This document shows, piece by piece, positions 17,932 to 26,343 of a stretch of DNA of 64,000 nucleotides; the first letter of the stretch is position 1, and the number at the start of each line of letters is the position of its first letter. This DNA is from Plantimonas leprariae (lineage in GTDB: Bacteria > Pseudomonadota > Alphaproteobacteria > Rhizobiales > Rhizobiaceae). A program made the translations under genes and the position numbers. The notes beneath the pieces are model-generated. The model was given only the letters and a program-made list of their open reading frames with translations. It searched no databases and was not told where the DNA came from. The stretch lies in contig NZ_VZDO01000005.1 of assembly GCF_008802405.1 (NCBI RefSeq), positions 248,001 through 312,000 on the forward strand. Reading direction: 5' to 3'.

Positions 17932-18258
17932 ATGCAGGACCAGATCTACGTCGACGGCATCAGCGAGATCACCGTCACCGGGTCGATCGTCAGGATCGAC
18001 CTGACGAACCTTTCCGCGACCGAGCGCGACGAGAACGACAGTCCGAAGACTGTCTTCCGGCAGCGCATCGTCATGTCGGTCGAGGCTTTCGCGAATGCGG
18101 CGGAACTCGTGCAGAAAGCCTTGGCCGGGCTGGTGCAGGCGGGAGCGATCCGGCGGCTCGACGACGTGAAGGCGCGCCCGGTCAGGATCGAGAGCGTCGG
18201 CAACGGTGAGACGGCCAAGCCCGCGCCCGGCCCGAACGTCTCACCCAACTTCAACTGA
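17932..18258 (+). CDS. Small protein of unknown function in type I secretion locus
   Basis: 108 residues, not recognised. It is predicted soluble, with a beta-rich first half (ISEITVTGSIVRIDLTNLS), an acidic turn, then a helix (VEAFANAAELVQKALAGLVQAGAI) and a Pro/Asn-rich tail. ATG 17932 has GGGAGACG shortly upstream. It precedes the ABC transporter gene by 39 bases on the same strand and is probably cotranscribed. Position suggests a secretion accessory, chaperone or regulatory partner of the giant substrate, but nothing in the sequence proves it. Confidence 0.75.
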   Translation: MQDQIYVDGISEITVTGSIVRIDLTNLSATERDENDSPKTVFRQRIVMSVEAFANAAELVQKALAGLVQAGAIRRLDDVKARPVRIESVGNGETAKPAPGPNVSPNFN

Positions 18259-18297
18259 CGCCGACGCCACCGAAAGGGCTTGCGCCCTCCGGCGAGG

Positions 18298-20442
18298 ATG
18301 GATCACGTGCATACCAACCTTCACTGCCTCGCGCTCGTCGCCCGGCACCATGGTGTCGATCTCTCGGCGGAGCGGCTTCTGCACGACTATGCCGTCGAGG
18401 ACGAACCGGTGGACGCGCGCCGGCTCATGAGGATGGCGCGCGATGCCGGGTTGCGGACCCGTCTGGCGCACCTGTCGTGGGACGGGCTGCTCGGTCTCCG
18501 CCAGGCCTATCCCGCACTCGCCGAACTCGACAACGGCAACTGGGTCGTCGTCGTGGGCAGCGCGCCGGGCGAGGACGCCGACGTCGGCATCGAGGTGCTC
18601 GACCCGCTCGCCGCCCGGCCGGAGCGGTTCCGGCTCTCCGAGGCGGACTTCTGCGCCCACTGGACGGGCGTGGTCCTGCTCGTCAAGCGGGCGTACCGCT
18701 TCTCCGACCCCGATCGACCTTTCGGCCTGGCCTGGTTCCTGCCGGAACTCGCGAAGCAGCGGCGGCTCTTCGCGGACGTCGTCGTCGCCGCGCTCATGCT
18801 CTACGGGCTCGGTCTCGCCACGCCGCTCTTCTTCCAGCTCGTCATCGACAAGGTGCTCGTGCACGAGGGCTACGCCACGCTGATGGTGCTGACCGTGGCC
18901 ATCTCGTTGGCTTTGGCGTTCGACGCGGCGTTCACGTTCCTGCGGCGCTACCTGCTCCTCTACGCCACCAACCGGATCGACATCCGCGTCGCCACCCGTA
19001 CCTTCGGCCATCTCCTCAGCCTGCCGATCGCCTTGTTCGAGCACATGTCCGCCGGCGTGCTCGTCAAGCACATGCAGCAGACCAGCCGCATCCGCGAGTT
19101 TCTGACCGGACGGCTGTTCCTGACGTTGCTGGACGGCCTGTCGCTGTTCGTGTTCGTGCCGGTCCTTCTCCTCTACAGCGTGAAGCTGACCCTGGTGGTG
19201 CTGGGCTCGACGGCTCTCATCGGCCTCGTGGTGATGGCACTGATCGGCCCGTTCCAGCGGCGGCTCAAGGCCCTCTACCTGGCCGACGGGGAGCGCCAGG
19301 CCCTCCTGGTCGAAACCGTGCACGGCATGCGCACGGTGAAGTCGCTGGCGCTGGAGCCGCGGCAGCGCCGGATCTGGGACGATCGATCCGCCCAGGCGAT
19401 CTCCATGCGCTTCCGCGTCGAGAAGATCTCGACCGTCGCCCAGAGCCTGTCGGGACTGATCGAGAAGCTGATGGGCGTCGCCATCATCGGGTTCGGTGCG
19501 CTCGACGTGTTCAACGGCACGATGACCGTCGGCACGCTCGTCGCGTTCAACATGGTGGCCGGGCGGGTATCCGGACCGCTCGTCCAGATCGTCACCATGG
19601 TGCACGAATACCAGGACGTCGCCTTGTCCGCGACGATGCTCGGGCAGGTGATGAACCAGAAGCCGGAGCAGTTCAGCCGGGCTCGCGGGATGCAGCCGAG
19701 ACTGGCCGGCCGGATCGAGTTCGAGAACGTCTCCTTCCGCTACGCCGCCGACGGGGCGCCCGCGCTCGACAACGCGTCCTTCACGATCCCGGCCGGCTCG
19801 CTGTCGGGGGTGGTCGGCAAGAGCGGTTCGGGCAAGACGACGATCACGCGGCTGATCCAGGGCCTGTACCAACCCCAGCAGGGGGTGATGCGCATCGACG
19901 GCATCGACGTGCGGGAGATCGACCTCGTCCACTTGCGGCGAAGCATCGGCGTGGTGCTGCAGGACAGCTTCATGTTCCGCGGCTCGGTGCGCGACAACAT
20001 CGCGGCGGCGAAGCCCGATGCCAGCATCGAGGAAATCTCCAACGCGGCGCGCCTGGCGGGGGCCGAGGAGTTCATCGAACGGCTGCCGCAAGGGTACGAC
20101 ACCATGCTGGAGGAGGAGGCGGCCAACCTGTCGGGCGGCCAGCGCCAGCGCCTCGCCATCGCCCGCGCGGTGATCACCGATCCGAAGATCCTGATCTTCG
20201 ATGAAGCCACGAGCGCGCTCGATCCCGACAGCGAGGCGATCATTCGCCAGAACCTCCGGACGATCGCGCTCGGCCGAACGGTGATCGTCGTGTCGCATCG
20301 GCTTTCGACGCTGGTCGATGCCGACGCCATTCTCGTGGTCGACCGGGGCAGGATCGCCGACATCGGGCGGCACGAGCAGCTCATCTCGCGCTGCCTGCCG
20401 TACCATCAGCTATGGGCGCACCAGAACAGGCAGGCGGCATGA
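18298..20442 (+). CDS. Type I secretion ABC transporter, HlyB-like with inactive C39-like domain
   Basis: 714 residues: an N-terminal peptidase-C39-like domain (1-125), six membrane helices (about 150-420) and an ATP-binding domain with Walker A VVGKSGSGKTT, signature LSGGQRQRLAIARA and Walker B ILIFDEATSALD. In true C39 peptidases a Cys starts the first helix and a His follows; here those positions are Thr (HTNLHCLAL) and Asn (NGNWVVVVG), so the domain is a substrate-docking C39-like domain as in HlyB. It powers one-step export of unfolded substrates across both membranes. The ATG at 18298 follows GGCGAGG. It overlaps the HlyD-type gene by four bases. The giant protein encoded divergently is the obvious cargo. 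Confidence 0.92.
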   Translation: MDHVHTNLHCLALVARHHGVDLSAERLLHDYAVEDEPVDARRLMRMARDAGLRTRLAHLSWDGLLGLRQAYPALAELDNGNWVVVVGSAPGEDADVGIEVLDPLAARPERFRLSEADFCAHWTGVVLLVKRAYRFSDPDRPFGLAWFLPELAKQRRLFADVVVAALMLYGLGLATPLFFQLVIDKVLVHEGYATLMVLTVAISLALAFDAAFTFLRRYLLLYATNRIDIRVATRTFGHLLSLPIALFEHMSAGVLVKHMQQTSRIREFLTGRLFLTLLDGLSLFVFVPVLLLYSVKLTLVVLGSTALIGLVVMALIGPFQRRLKALYLADGERQALLVETVHGMRTVKSLALEPRQRRIWDDRSAQAISMRFRVEKISTVAQSLSGLIEKLMGVAIIGFGALDVFNGTMTVGTLVAFNMVAGRVSGPLVQIVTMVHEYQDVALSATMLGQVMNQKPEQFSRARGMQPRLAGRIEFENVSFRYAADGAPALDNASFTIPAGSLSGVVGKSGSGKTTITRLIQGLYQPQQGVMRIDGIDVREIDLVHLRRSIGVVLQDSFMFRGSVRDNIAAAKPDASIEEISNAARLAGAEEFIERLPQGYDTMLEEEAANLSGGQRQRLAIARAVITDPKILIFDEATSALDPDSEAIIRQNLRTIALGRTVIVVSHRLSTLVDADAILVVDRGRIADIGRHEQLISRCLPYHQLWAHQNRQAA

Positions 20443-21848
20443 GCGACGCGCAGCCGGGAACATCGCTCGCCCCCGTCCTCTCGCCGAGAAACCAGATCGT
20501 CGTTCGTCCGATGCGGCCGATGCGGCTACCGGTCGTCTCGGACTTCCAGACCGACGCGATCGAACTCGAGGAGCGCGTGCCGCCGGGCGTCGCCCGTCTG
20601 ACGCTTTATGCCGTGACCGCATTCGTCGCGTGCGCGATCCTTTGGGCCTCGCTCGCCTCGGTCGACGAAATCGTCGTGGCGCCCGGCCGCTTGGTCACGA
20701 CGAAGCCCACGATCGTCGTCCAGCCGTTGGAAACCTCCATCATCCGCTCGATCGACGTCGCGGTCGGGGACCGGGTTCACGCGGGCGATCGGCTGGCGAC
20801 GCTCGACGCCACGTTCAGCCAATCGGACATGGAGCAGCAGCAGGCGAGATTCGCGGCGCTGGACGCGCAGGTCAAGCGGATCGAGGCCGAGGTCGACGAC
20901 CTTCAGTACCGGCCCGAGGCGGCCGCCGCGCCCGACGCGAGGCTGCAGCAACGGCTGTTCGACCAGACGGAGGCCTTCTATGCCGCCCAGATCGAGAACT
21001 ACGACGAGCAGATCGCGGCGCAGGCCGCCACCATCCGCACGAGCCAGGAGCAGGCGGACATCCTGCGCAACCGGATTGCGACGCTCGGCGAGATCGAGAC
21101 CGCCCGCGACACGCTCTACAAGAAGGAGGTCGGCTCGTTCCTGAACCTTCTCGTCTCGCGCGACACTCGGCTCGACGTCAACGCCACCCTGGCTCAGACG
21201 CTCGGCCGGAGTGTCGAGGCGGAGCACGCTCGGGACAAGCTCAAGGCGGAGCGACAGGCGTTCATCGAGGACTTCCGGCGCAACCTGCTCGATAAGCTGG
21301 TCGACCTGCGCGGCCAGCGCGATACGGTCGCCGAGGAGTTGAAGAAGGCCGCCCTCCGGCGGAATATGGTGAGCCTGAGCGCCCCGGCGGACGCCGTGGT
21401 GCTGGAACTCGCGCAGCGTTCGATCGGATCGGTGGTGCGCGAAGCCGAGCCCATCGTCACCCTCGTTCCGCTCGACGTCCCGCTGGAGGCGGAAGTCTCC
21501 GTGGGCTCCGCCGACATCGGCCGCGTTCTCGCCGGCGACGGCGCGCGGGTGAAGTTCGACGCCTACCCGTTCCAGAAGTTCGGCACGATGGCCGGCACGG
21601 TGCGCACCATCAGCCGCGACGCCTTCAACGGCGAGCCGAAGGTCGACGGATCCAGGCCCTCGATGCCCGTCGTCTTCCGGGCACGGGTGCGACTGGCCGA
21701 TGCGACGGTCGGCCAATCCTCGGAGGGTTTCCGGTTGCTGCCGGGAATGACGGCGAGCGCCGAGATCAAGGTCGGGCACCGGAAGGTCATCTCGTATCTG
21801 CTCTATCCGCTGCTTCGGGGGTTGGACGAAAGCATGCGGGAGCCCTGA
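20439..21848 (+). CDS. Type I secretion periplasmic adaptor, HlyD family
   Basis: 469 residues. A cytoplasmic N-terminus is followed by one membrane helix (about 57-77; ARLTLYAVTAFVACAILWA), then lipoyl half, long coiled coil (about 125-300) and barrel, ending in the HlyD signature region GFRLLPGMTASAEIKVGHRKVISYLLYPL. It links the inner-membrane transporter to a TolC-type channel; no TolC gene is in the window, so a housekeeping copy is presumably used. The ATG at 20439 overlaps the transporter stop; a start nine codons earlier lies deeper in the transporter gene and is less likely. Confidence 0.92.
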   Translation: MSDAQPGTSLAPVLSPRNQIVVRPMRPMRLPVVSDFQTDAIELEERVPPGVARLTLYAVTAFVACAILWASLASVDEIVVAPGRLVTTKPTIVVQPLETSIIRSIDVAVGDRVHAGDRLATLDATFSQSDMEQQQARFAALDAQVKRIEAEVDDLQYRPEAAAAPDARLQQRLFDQTEAFYAAQIENYDEQIAAQAATIRTSQEQADILRNRIATLGEIETARDTLYKKEVGSFLNLLVSRDTRLDVNATLAQTLGRSVEAEHARDKLKAERQAFIEDFRRNLLDKLVDLRGQRDTVAEELKKAALRRNMVSLSAPADAVVLELAQRSIGSVVREAEPIVTLVPLDVPLEAEVSVGSADIGRVLAGDGARVKFDAYPFQKFGTMAGTVRTISRDAFNGEPKVDGSRPSMPVVFRARVRLADATVGQSSEGFRLLPGMTASAEIKVGHRKVISYLLYPLLRGLDESMREP

Positions 21849-21956
21849 CGTAGCCGCGGCCGGGCTTGCGCCCGCCGAGCGCTCGCGAGGCGCTCGGCCC
21901 GCAGGACGGATCGAGACCGGGCCGGTAGGCGGGCGGTTGCCGATCCGGCTGGAACA

Positions 21957-22364
21957 TCACTTTTCCAGCGTCGAGATGATCATCTCCAATGCGGCGATCG
22001 ACGTCTCGAGTCCTTCGCGCTGCGCCTGCAGGACGTTCTGTTGTTGACGGAAGACCTCCCGCAGGTCGCGCACCCGCTTCACCTCGGACCCCGTGCCGAG
22101 ATAGTCGTTGACGATCTGCCCGATCTTCATGAGCGAGAAGCCGACGAGCTTGCAGAGCAGGATGAGGCGGAGGCGCTTGCGATCGTCCGGCGAATAGAGC
22201 CGCGTCGTGCCGCGCCGACGCGGATGCAGGAGGCCCCGCGCCTCGTAGAACCGCAGACTGCGCAGGGATATGCCGAACTCCCTCGCCAGATTGCCGATCC
22301 GATAGACCTGTTTCGGCTCGACTTCCGCGCCGTTCAGATCAAGTAGTTGTTCGACATTCGCCAT
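21957..22364 (-). CDS. MerR-family transcriptional regulator
   Basis: 135 residues. The N-terminal winged helix-turn-helix reads VYRIGNLAREFGISLRSLRF, then YEARGLLHPRRRGTTRLYS, which is the MerR signature, and a C-terminal coiled coil of about 40 residues follows. There are no clear metal-binding cysteines; the only Cys (LLCKLVGFSL) sits in the linker helix. The ATG at 22364 is chosen because conservation begins soon after it; a longer open frame upstream is not protein-like. It is convergent with the HlyD gene and has a long upstream region, so it is probably expressed alone. Target unknown. Confidence 0.86.
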   Translation of the reverse strand: MANVEQLLDLNGAEVEPKQVYRIGNLAREFGISLRSLRFYEARGLLHPRRRGTTRLYSPDDRKRLRLILLCKLVGFSLMKIGQIVNDYLGTGSEVKRVRDLREVFRQQQNVLQAQREGLETSIAALEMIISTLEK

Positions 22365-22782
22365 CTCGTCGCTTTCTGTCAAAGCGTCCAGATCACGATT
22401 TGCGGACCAGCATCTCCCGCCGCGCCGCAACGACCCCCGGTCGCGATGCTTCGATTGGCTCAATGGGGGAAGTATCGAGGCGCGTGCGGGAATAGCCAGT
22501 GCCCAAATAGGACAGATGCCTCGATCTGTCGGGCGATCCGCCGGTTCATCGATCATGCGTCTTAAGACTACCGTGCGGCGTTTCGTCCTCACCGGAATCG
22601 ACTTTTTGCCGACTATTCGACGGAACGGGCGGGATGGTCTCGACGACTTTCGAATGAGGCGAAGCGCGGTGCCGACGGAAGCGAGCGCGACGGCATTCAC
22701 TCCGAAGGCGACATAGCCTCGCGGACCGTGCGAAGGCTGGACCGGCTGGAAATGCGATCGCCCGGCGCCGGCTCCGAAGGGC
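22365..22782. other. Intergenic region upstream of the MerR gene
   Basis: About 420 bases between the MerR start and the stop of the esterase-like gene, both on the minus strand. It should contain the MerR promoter and any operator. Short frames here are not convincing genes, and I see no clear hairpin terminator or promoter boxes. Confidence 0.45.
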
Positions 22783-23727
22783 TCACGGATCTCCGGCCAG
22801 CAAATCCGCCCAGGCCCGTGCGACTTTCTCCTCGCCGGTCGCGGCGAAATGACAATCGTCGTGGCGGTCGTCGTCGCCGAGCAGCTCGTCCGTGTTCACC
22901 CCCGCCCTGATGCCCGGCGCGGCGTTCGGAAGCGATCGCTGAGCCCGCGTCACCGGGTTGTCGGCCAGATGCGTCTGCGTTCCGCCGTTGCTTTCGCCCA
23001 GGCATTTCGAGGTCACCGAAACGTAGACCGGCGACGCGACGCCTTCGGATCTGAGCGAGTCGACGAGTTGCAGAAAGCGGTCTCGGTAAGCCTCTTCGCC
23101 GGTGCCGACGACGTAGTCGATCTCTCCCTGCGTCCACAGTGTCCGGGTCACGCGGTAGCCCGTCGTCGTCAGCTCCCTGACCGTTTCGACCACCCGCGGA
23201 TGGATATCCCCGCTCGGCGTCCAGCGCGACACCTTCGAACCGCTGACGGCGACGGGGGCCAGAATGACCCGGTCGACGGCTCCCCTGTCCAGGAGGAGAT
23301 TGCCGAGCTCGCTCCAGTACTCGCCGGTGATGCCATCGGCTCCCAGCAGCGGCGATGCCGCTACGAAACATTTTCCGCCGAAGAAATTGATCACCTCGTC
23401 GCCATGCTTGGAGCGAAACCGTTGCCCGCCGTGATTGGCGGCGTTCGACTGGCCCATGACCAGAAGAACCGCCGTACGGTCTGTCTGCCTCGGACAAGAG
23501 GTCGGCCGCTTCTGATCGTCCGAGACCAGAATGTCGAGCTTATCGAAGGTGAAACGGGTCGGCTGCTTCGTCGTGAAGGTCGATCCGATGGCGCGCAACA
23601 GGGGGAAGGGGAAGGCGTCGTACCGGCCGCTGTAGGCCCCGAGCAGGTAGGCGATGAAAACGACCGTCACGCCTATCGATAGTTGTCGACGAGATGAAGC
23701 CACGGGAGCCGCCCTGGGGTTCGTCAT
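22783..23727 (-). CDS. Membrane-anchored SGNH hydrolase, sialate O-acetylesterase-like
   Basis: 314 residues. One N-terminal membrane helix (about 17-33; IGVTVVFIAYLLGAYSG) is followed by a SGNH/SASA domain. Block I is VLLVMGQSNAANHG with the nucleophile Ser; WTQGEIDYVVG supplies the Gly/Glu region and the C-terminal DDDRHDDCHFAATG carries the Asp-His pair. Such enzymes remove acetyl groups from carbohydrates. Anchored with its domain outside, it could trim O-acetyl groups from the polysaccharide made by the neighbouring cluster; that is inference. The ATG at 23727 lacks a good ribosome site; a TTG one codon earlier is the only alternative. Confidence 0.78.
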   Translation of the reverse strand: MTNPRAAPVASSRRQLSIGVTVVFIAYLLGAYSGRYDAFPFPLLRAIGSTFTTKQPTRFTFDKLDILVSDDQKRPTSCPRQTDRTAVLLVMGQSNAANHGGQRFRSKHGDEVINFFGGKCFVAASPLLGADGITGEYWSELGNLLLDRGAVDRVILAPVAVSGSKVSRWTPSGDIHPRVVETVRELTTTGYRVTRTLWTQGEIDYVVGTGEEAYRDRFLQLVDSLRSEGVASPVYVSVTSKCLGESNGGTQTHLADNPVTRAQRSLPNAAPGIRAGVNTDELLGDDDRHDDCHFAATGEEKVARAWADLLAGDP

Positions 23728-23995
23728 CAATAAGTCGGCCGCGTTCGGCGAGGTCGCTTCCCACGAGCCGCGATGCCCTGCTGAAACGCAATTCCCGGAA
23801 GATCAACTCACATTTACGCTACGGAAGAGAAGTCTTCGACTGTTCCTTCCCCGAGGCTATATTCTGTCCGCCTCCAGGTTCTGGTGAGGCGGACGGTGCG
23901 ATGCGACTGACAAGGGTCGCCTTTCCTCTGCCCGCTCCATCCGAAAGCGGACGATGGCAGGTGGGCGTCTCGACGGCGTGAGGGACGGGGTCGCG

Positions 23996-25627
23996 TCAGG
24001 CCTGCAGCAACACCTTGGCCATGTTTCGCTTGAAGTGGTCGGCCAGGCGGATCGCGAGGGCGACCAGCGTCAGCGTCGGGCAGTCGCTGCCGGCCGTCGG
24101 AAAGACGGAGCTTCCGACGCAGTAGACATGGTCGCTGCCATGCAGTTTCGAGTTGGCATCCACGACGCCTTTCCGCGGATCGACATGCATCCGCGTGGTG
24201 CCCATGTGATGCCAACATCCCGCGACGCCGCCGTCCCAGTCGTTCGCCGACTGCGGAGCGTAAGTGGCGATCTTCGCTTCGACCAGTTCGGAAGCGATGA
24301 GCTTCGTGGTCGACCGGATGTTGCGCGAGTCCTGCTCCGTCAGTCGCCAGTCCACCAAGACCCGATTGAGCCCCAGACGATCCTTGCCGTCCGCCAGGCT
24401 GATCCTGCTGTCGCGATTGGGGATCGGTTCGATGATCGTTTCCAGGGTGAGGCGGCGGGATGCGATCGGGAGGTTCACGGCCTGGTCGAGCACCCCCAAC
24501 GCCCCTTGCGGCGACGCCAGCATCCCGGAAAGCAGGTTCTTCACCAGGGCGCCCGTTCCGACGGTCTGGGTCTGACCGAACCGACGCCGACTGATCGTGT
24601 GGGTCCTCAGCGCCGTCACCGCCTGGAACATCCTCGACTCCTCGAACGAGTACCGTCCGAAGAAGTAGGAGCGCGAATTGGGCAGGCGGCGTTCGCGCTG
24701 CGTCTCGGGCGTCGGCATGATGAATGCGGCGATCTTGTTCGGGTTGACGCCGGAGCGTTGGCGGGTCTTCGCCAGCCTGCAATCGTACAACCGGCGATGC
24801 TGGCGCAGGTTGGCGATCCTCAGCGTCGAGGAGCGGATCCGAGGATGATCCATGAAGTAACGACCGACGAGATCATGCTCGTTGCCGAGCCCGCAGTTCC
24901 GCGAACCGCGGGACAGCAGCAGCAGGCGGGCGTTCTCGATGCCCCCCGCGGCCAGGACCACCGAGCGGGCTTCGACCTTGAACCGGTTTCCGCTCAATGT
25001 CTGGACGTCCACTTCGAGCGGTTGCCCCGTCCGCTCCGGGGGGCGAATCTCGCAGACGTTGCTCCACAACACGAGGTTGACCGTGGAGGACTGCGAAAGC
25101 CGGTTGCGATAGGCTTTGCCGTAGCGGGTGGGCGGGCTGAACTGGACGAGCCGGTTGGTGAGTACAGAATTGTCCAGCGGAAGCGTCGCGACCTTCTTCC
25201 TTCCCAGCTCCTGGATCCAGGCAGCCTCGCTGTAATCGAACGCGCCGAGATGAAGGTACGAATGCGCGCGGACATAGTACTCGGCCAGTTCCTCCGAGCC
25301 GAATGGCCAGCCGCTGTCGGGAATCCAGTCGCGTTCGACGAAATCGAGGGGATCCAGCGGCTTGCACCATCCGCCCCAGCAGTTACTGCTTCCACCGAGC
25401 AGCCTGCTTCGCGTCCGCTCGAGCGCCTCGTAATCTATTCCAACGTTGAGTGCGGAGTAGAGAGACTGCGTCTCTGGATCGTGTACTTCCCCGCCGCTCT
25501 CCAGCAGAACGATCTTCAGCCCGGTATCGGCGAGTTCGAGCGCAAGAGTTATTCCGGCAGGTCCTGCTCCTACGATGCAGATGTCGGCATCGAGTTTCGC
25601 ACTGACCCCTCTTCCATCGTGAATCAT
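23996..25627 (-). CDS. GMC-family FAD-dependent oxidoreductase
   Basis: 543 residues. The FAD Rossmann motif ADICIVGAGPAGITLALELA is at the N-terminus, followed by LLGGSSNCWGGWCKPL, a form of the GMC flavin-attachment/loop region, and AAGGIENARLLLLS. The C-terminal GMC_oxred_C domain has CWHHMGTTRMH with the likely catalytic His, then VVDANSKLHGSDHVYCVGSS. The family oxidises alcohol groups of sugars, polyols or other small molecules. ATG 25627 is preferred to a TTG seven codons upstream. No cytochrome or gamma subunit, as in membrane gluconate-type dehydrogenases, is adjacent. Neighbouring genes hint at a glycan-related role but do not prove it. Confidence 0.86.
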   Translation of the reverse strand: MIHDGRGVSAKLDADICIVGAGPAGITLALELADTGLKIVLLESGGEVHDPETQSLYSALNVGIDYEALERTRSRLLGGSSNCWGGWCKPLDPLDFVERDWIPDSGWPFGSEELAEYYVRAHSYLHLGAFDYSEAAWIQELGRKKVATLPLDNSVLTNRLVQFSPPTRYGKAYRNRLSQSSTVNLVLWSNVCEIRPPERTGQPLEVDVQTLSGNRFKVEARSVVLAAGGIENARLLLLSRGSRNCGLGNEHDLVGRYFMDHPRIRSSTLRIANLRQHRRLYDCRLAKTRQRSGVNPNKIAAFIMPTPETQRERRLPNSRSYFFGRYSFEESRMFQAVTALRTHTISRRRFGQTQTVGTGALVKNLLSGMLASPQGALGVLDQAVNLPIASRRLTLETIIEPIPNRDSRISLADGKDRLGLNRVLVDWRLTEQDSRNIRSTTKLIASELVEAKIATYAPQSANDWDGGVAGCWHHMGTTRMHVDPRKGVVDANSKLHGSDHVYCVGSSVFPTAGSDCPTLTLVALAIRLADHFKRNMAKVLLQA

Positions 25628-26075
25628 CGGCGCACCCGGACAAAGCAACCAACAGTGATCTGGATTCAGATGGACGCGTGATCGCGATACCTTTCGCCAA
25701 AGGGCCGGCTCGATGCTTCAATGTTCGGCTTCGCCGGGTTTGGGGCGCGAGGGTCGATCAAGCGAAGGAGGTTCAGGAACATTGGAACTCGCCCGAATGC
25801 TTCGGTGACTAACGAATTGGCTCCTCCTTTTCCCACGCCGCAGACGGCAAATGATCCGCACCTTTCGATTGAACCGTTTACGCCGAAAGGAGGAGGCGGA
25901 CGTAGCCGAACTGTCCTGAATTCACGAACACCGTCGACATGAGACCCTCAGGACCCCAATTCGCGTCAGATACCGTGCATCCGCAGGGGCTTCGTCGCCG
26001 ACCGTCGCGGGACCGGCCAACGCCGCGAAAGGCAGCACGGTGGGCACGGTCGATGTTCGCAGATCTGTACGGAAG
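25628..26075. other. Intergenic region between GMC oxidoreductase and tRNA-Arg
   Basis: About 450 bases with no supported gene; short frames here overlap the tRNA or lack ribosome sites. It includes a small inverted repeat ATCTG-GATT-CAGAT at 25,658-25,671, 30 bases upstream of the oxidoreductase start, possibly an operator, but five-base arms are easily random. Confidence 0.4.
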
Positions 26076-26152
26076 TGGCGCGCCCGAAAGGATTCGAACC
26101 TCTGACCCCCAGATTCGTAGTCTGGTGCTCTATCCAGCTGAGCTACGGGCGC
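26076..26152 (-). tRNA. tRNA-Arg (anticodon ACG)
   Basis: Read on the minus strand it forms a full cloverleaf: acceptor GCGCCCG paired with CGGGCGC, D arm containing AGCTCAGCTGGATAGAGC, anticodon stem CCAGA/TCTGG around loop CTACGAA (anticodon ACG), and T arm with GGTTCGAATCC. The discriminator is G and CCA is encoded, giving 77 bases. ACG reads CGU and, after A-to-I editing, CGC and CGA. Its 3' end faces the accessory region at 1-25.6 kb. Confidence 0.95.
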
Positions 26153-26343
26153 CCTTGCGGCGGGAGCATCCGTCCCGCGCTGGATGGCCTGATACCGGCT
26201 CGACGGAGCCGATGCAAGACGTCTCGCCGGCATTTGTTCAGCCGGCCCGCGGCCGAGTTGCGGCTCACACGGTGGAAACGGCATCGTCTGTGCGTTTCGG
26301 AGGAGCGGATGGAATAGGGCGGTAGGAGAAGTCCGGTCCCGCC

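Noticed and set aside
18241-20406. A 721-codon minus-strand frame opposite the type I ABC transporter
   Set aside because: Composition is the mirror of the transporter; no motif, and the + strand gene has every ABC signature.
25658-25671. ATCTG-GATT-CAGAT inverted repeat upstream of the GMC oxidoreductase
   Set aside because: Only five-base arms; expected by chance in a window this size, so noted but not called an operator.
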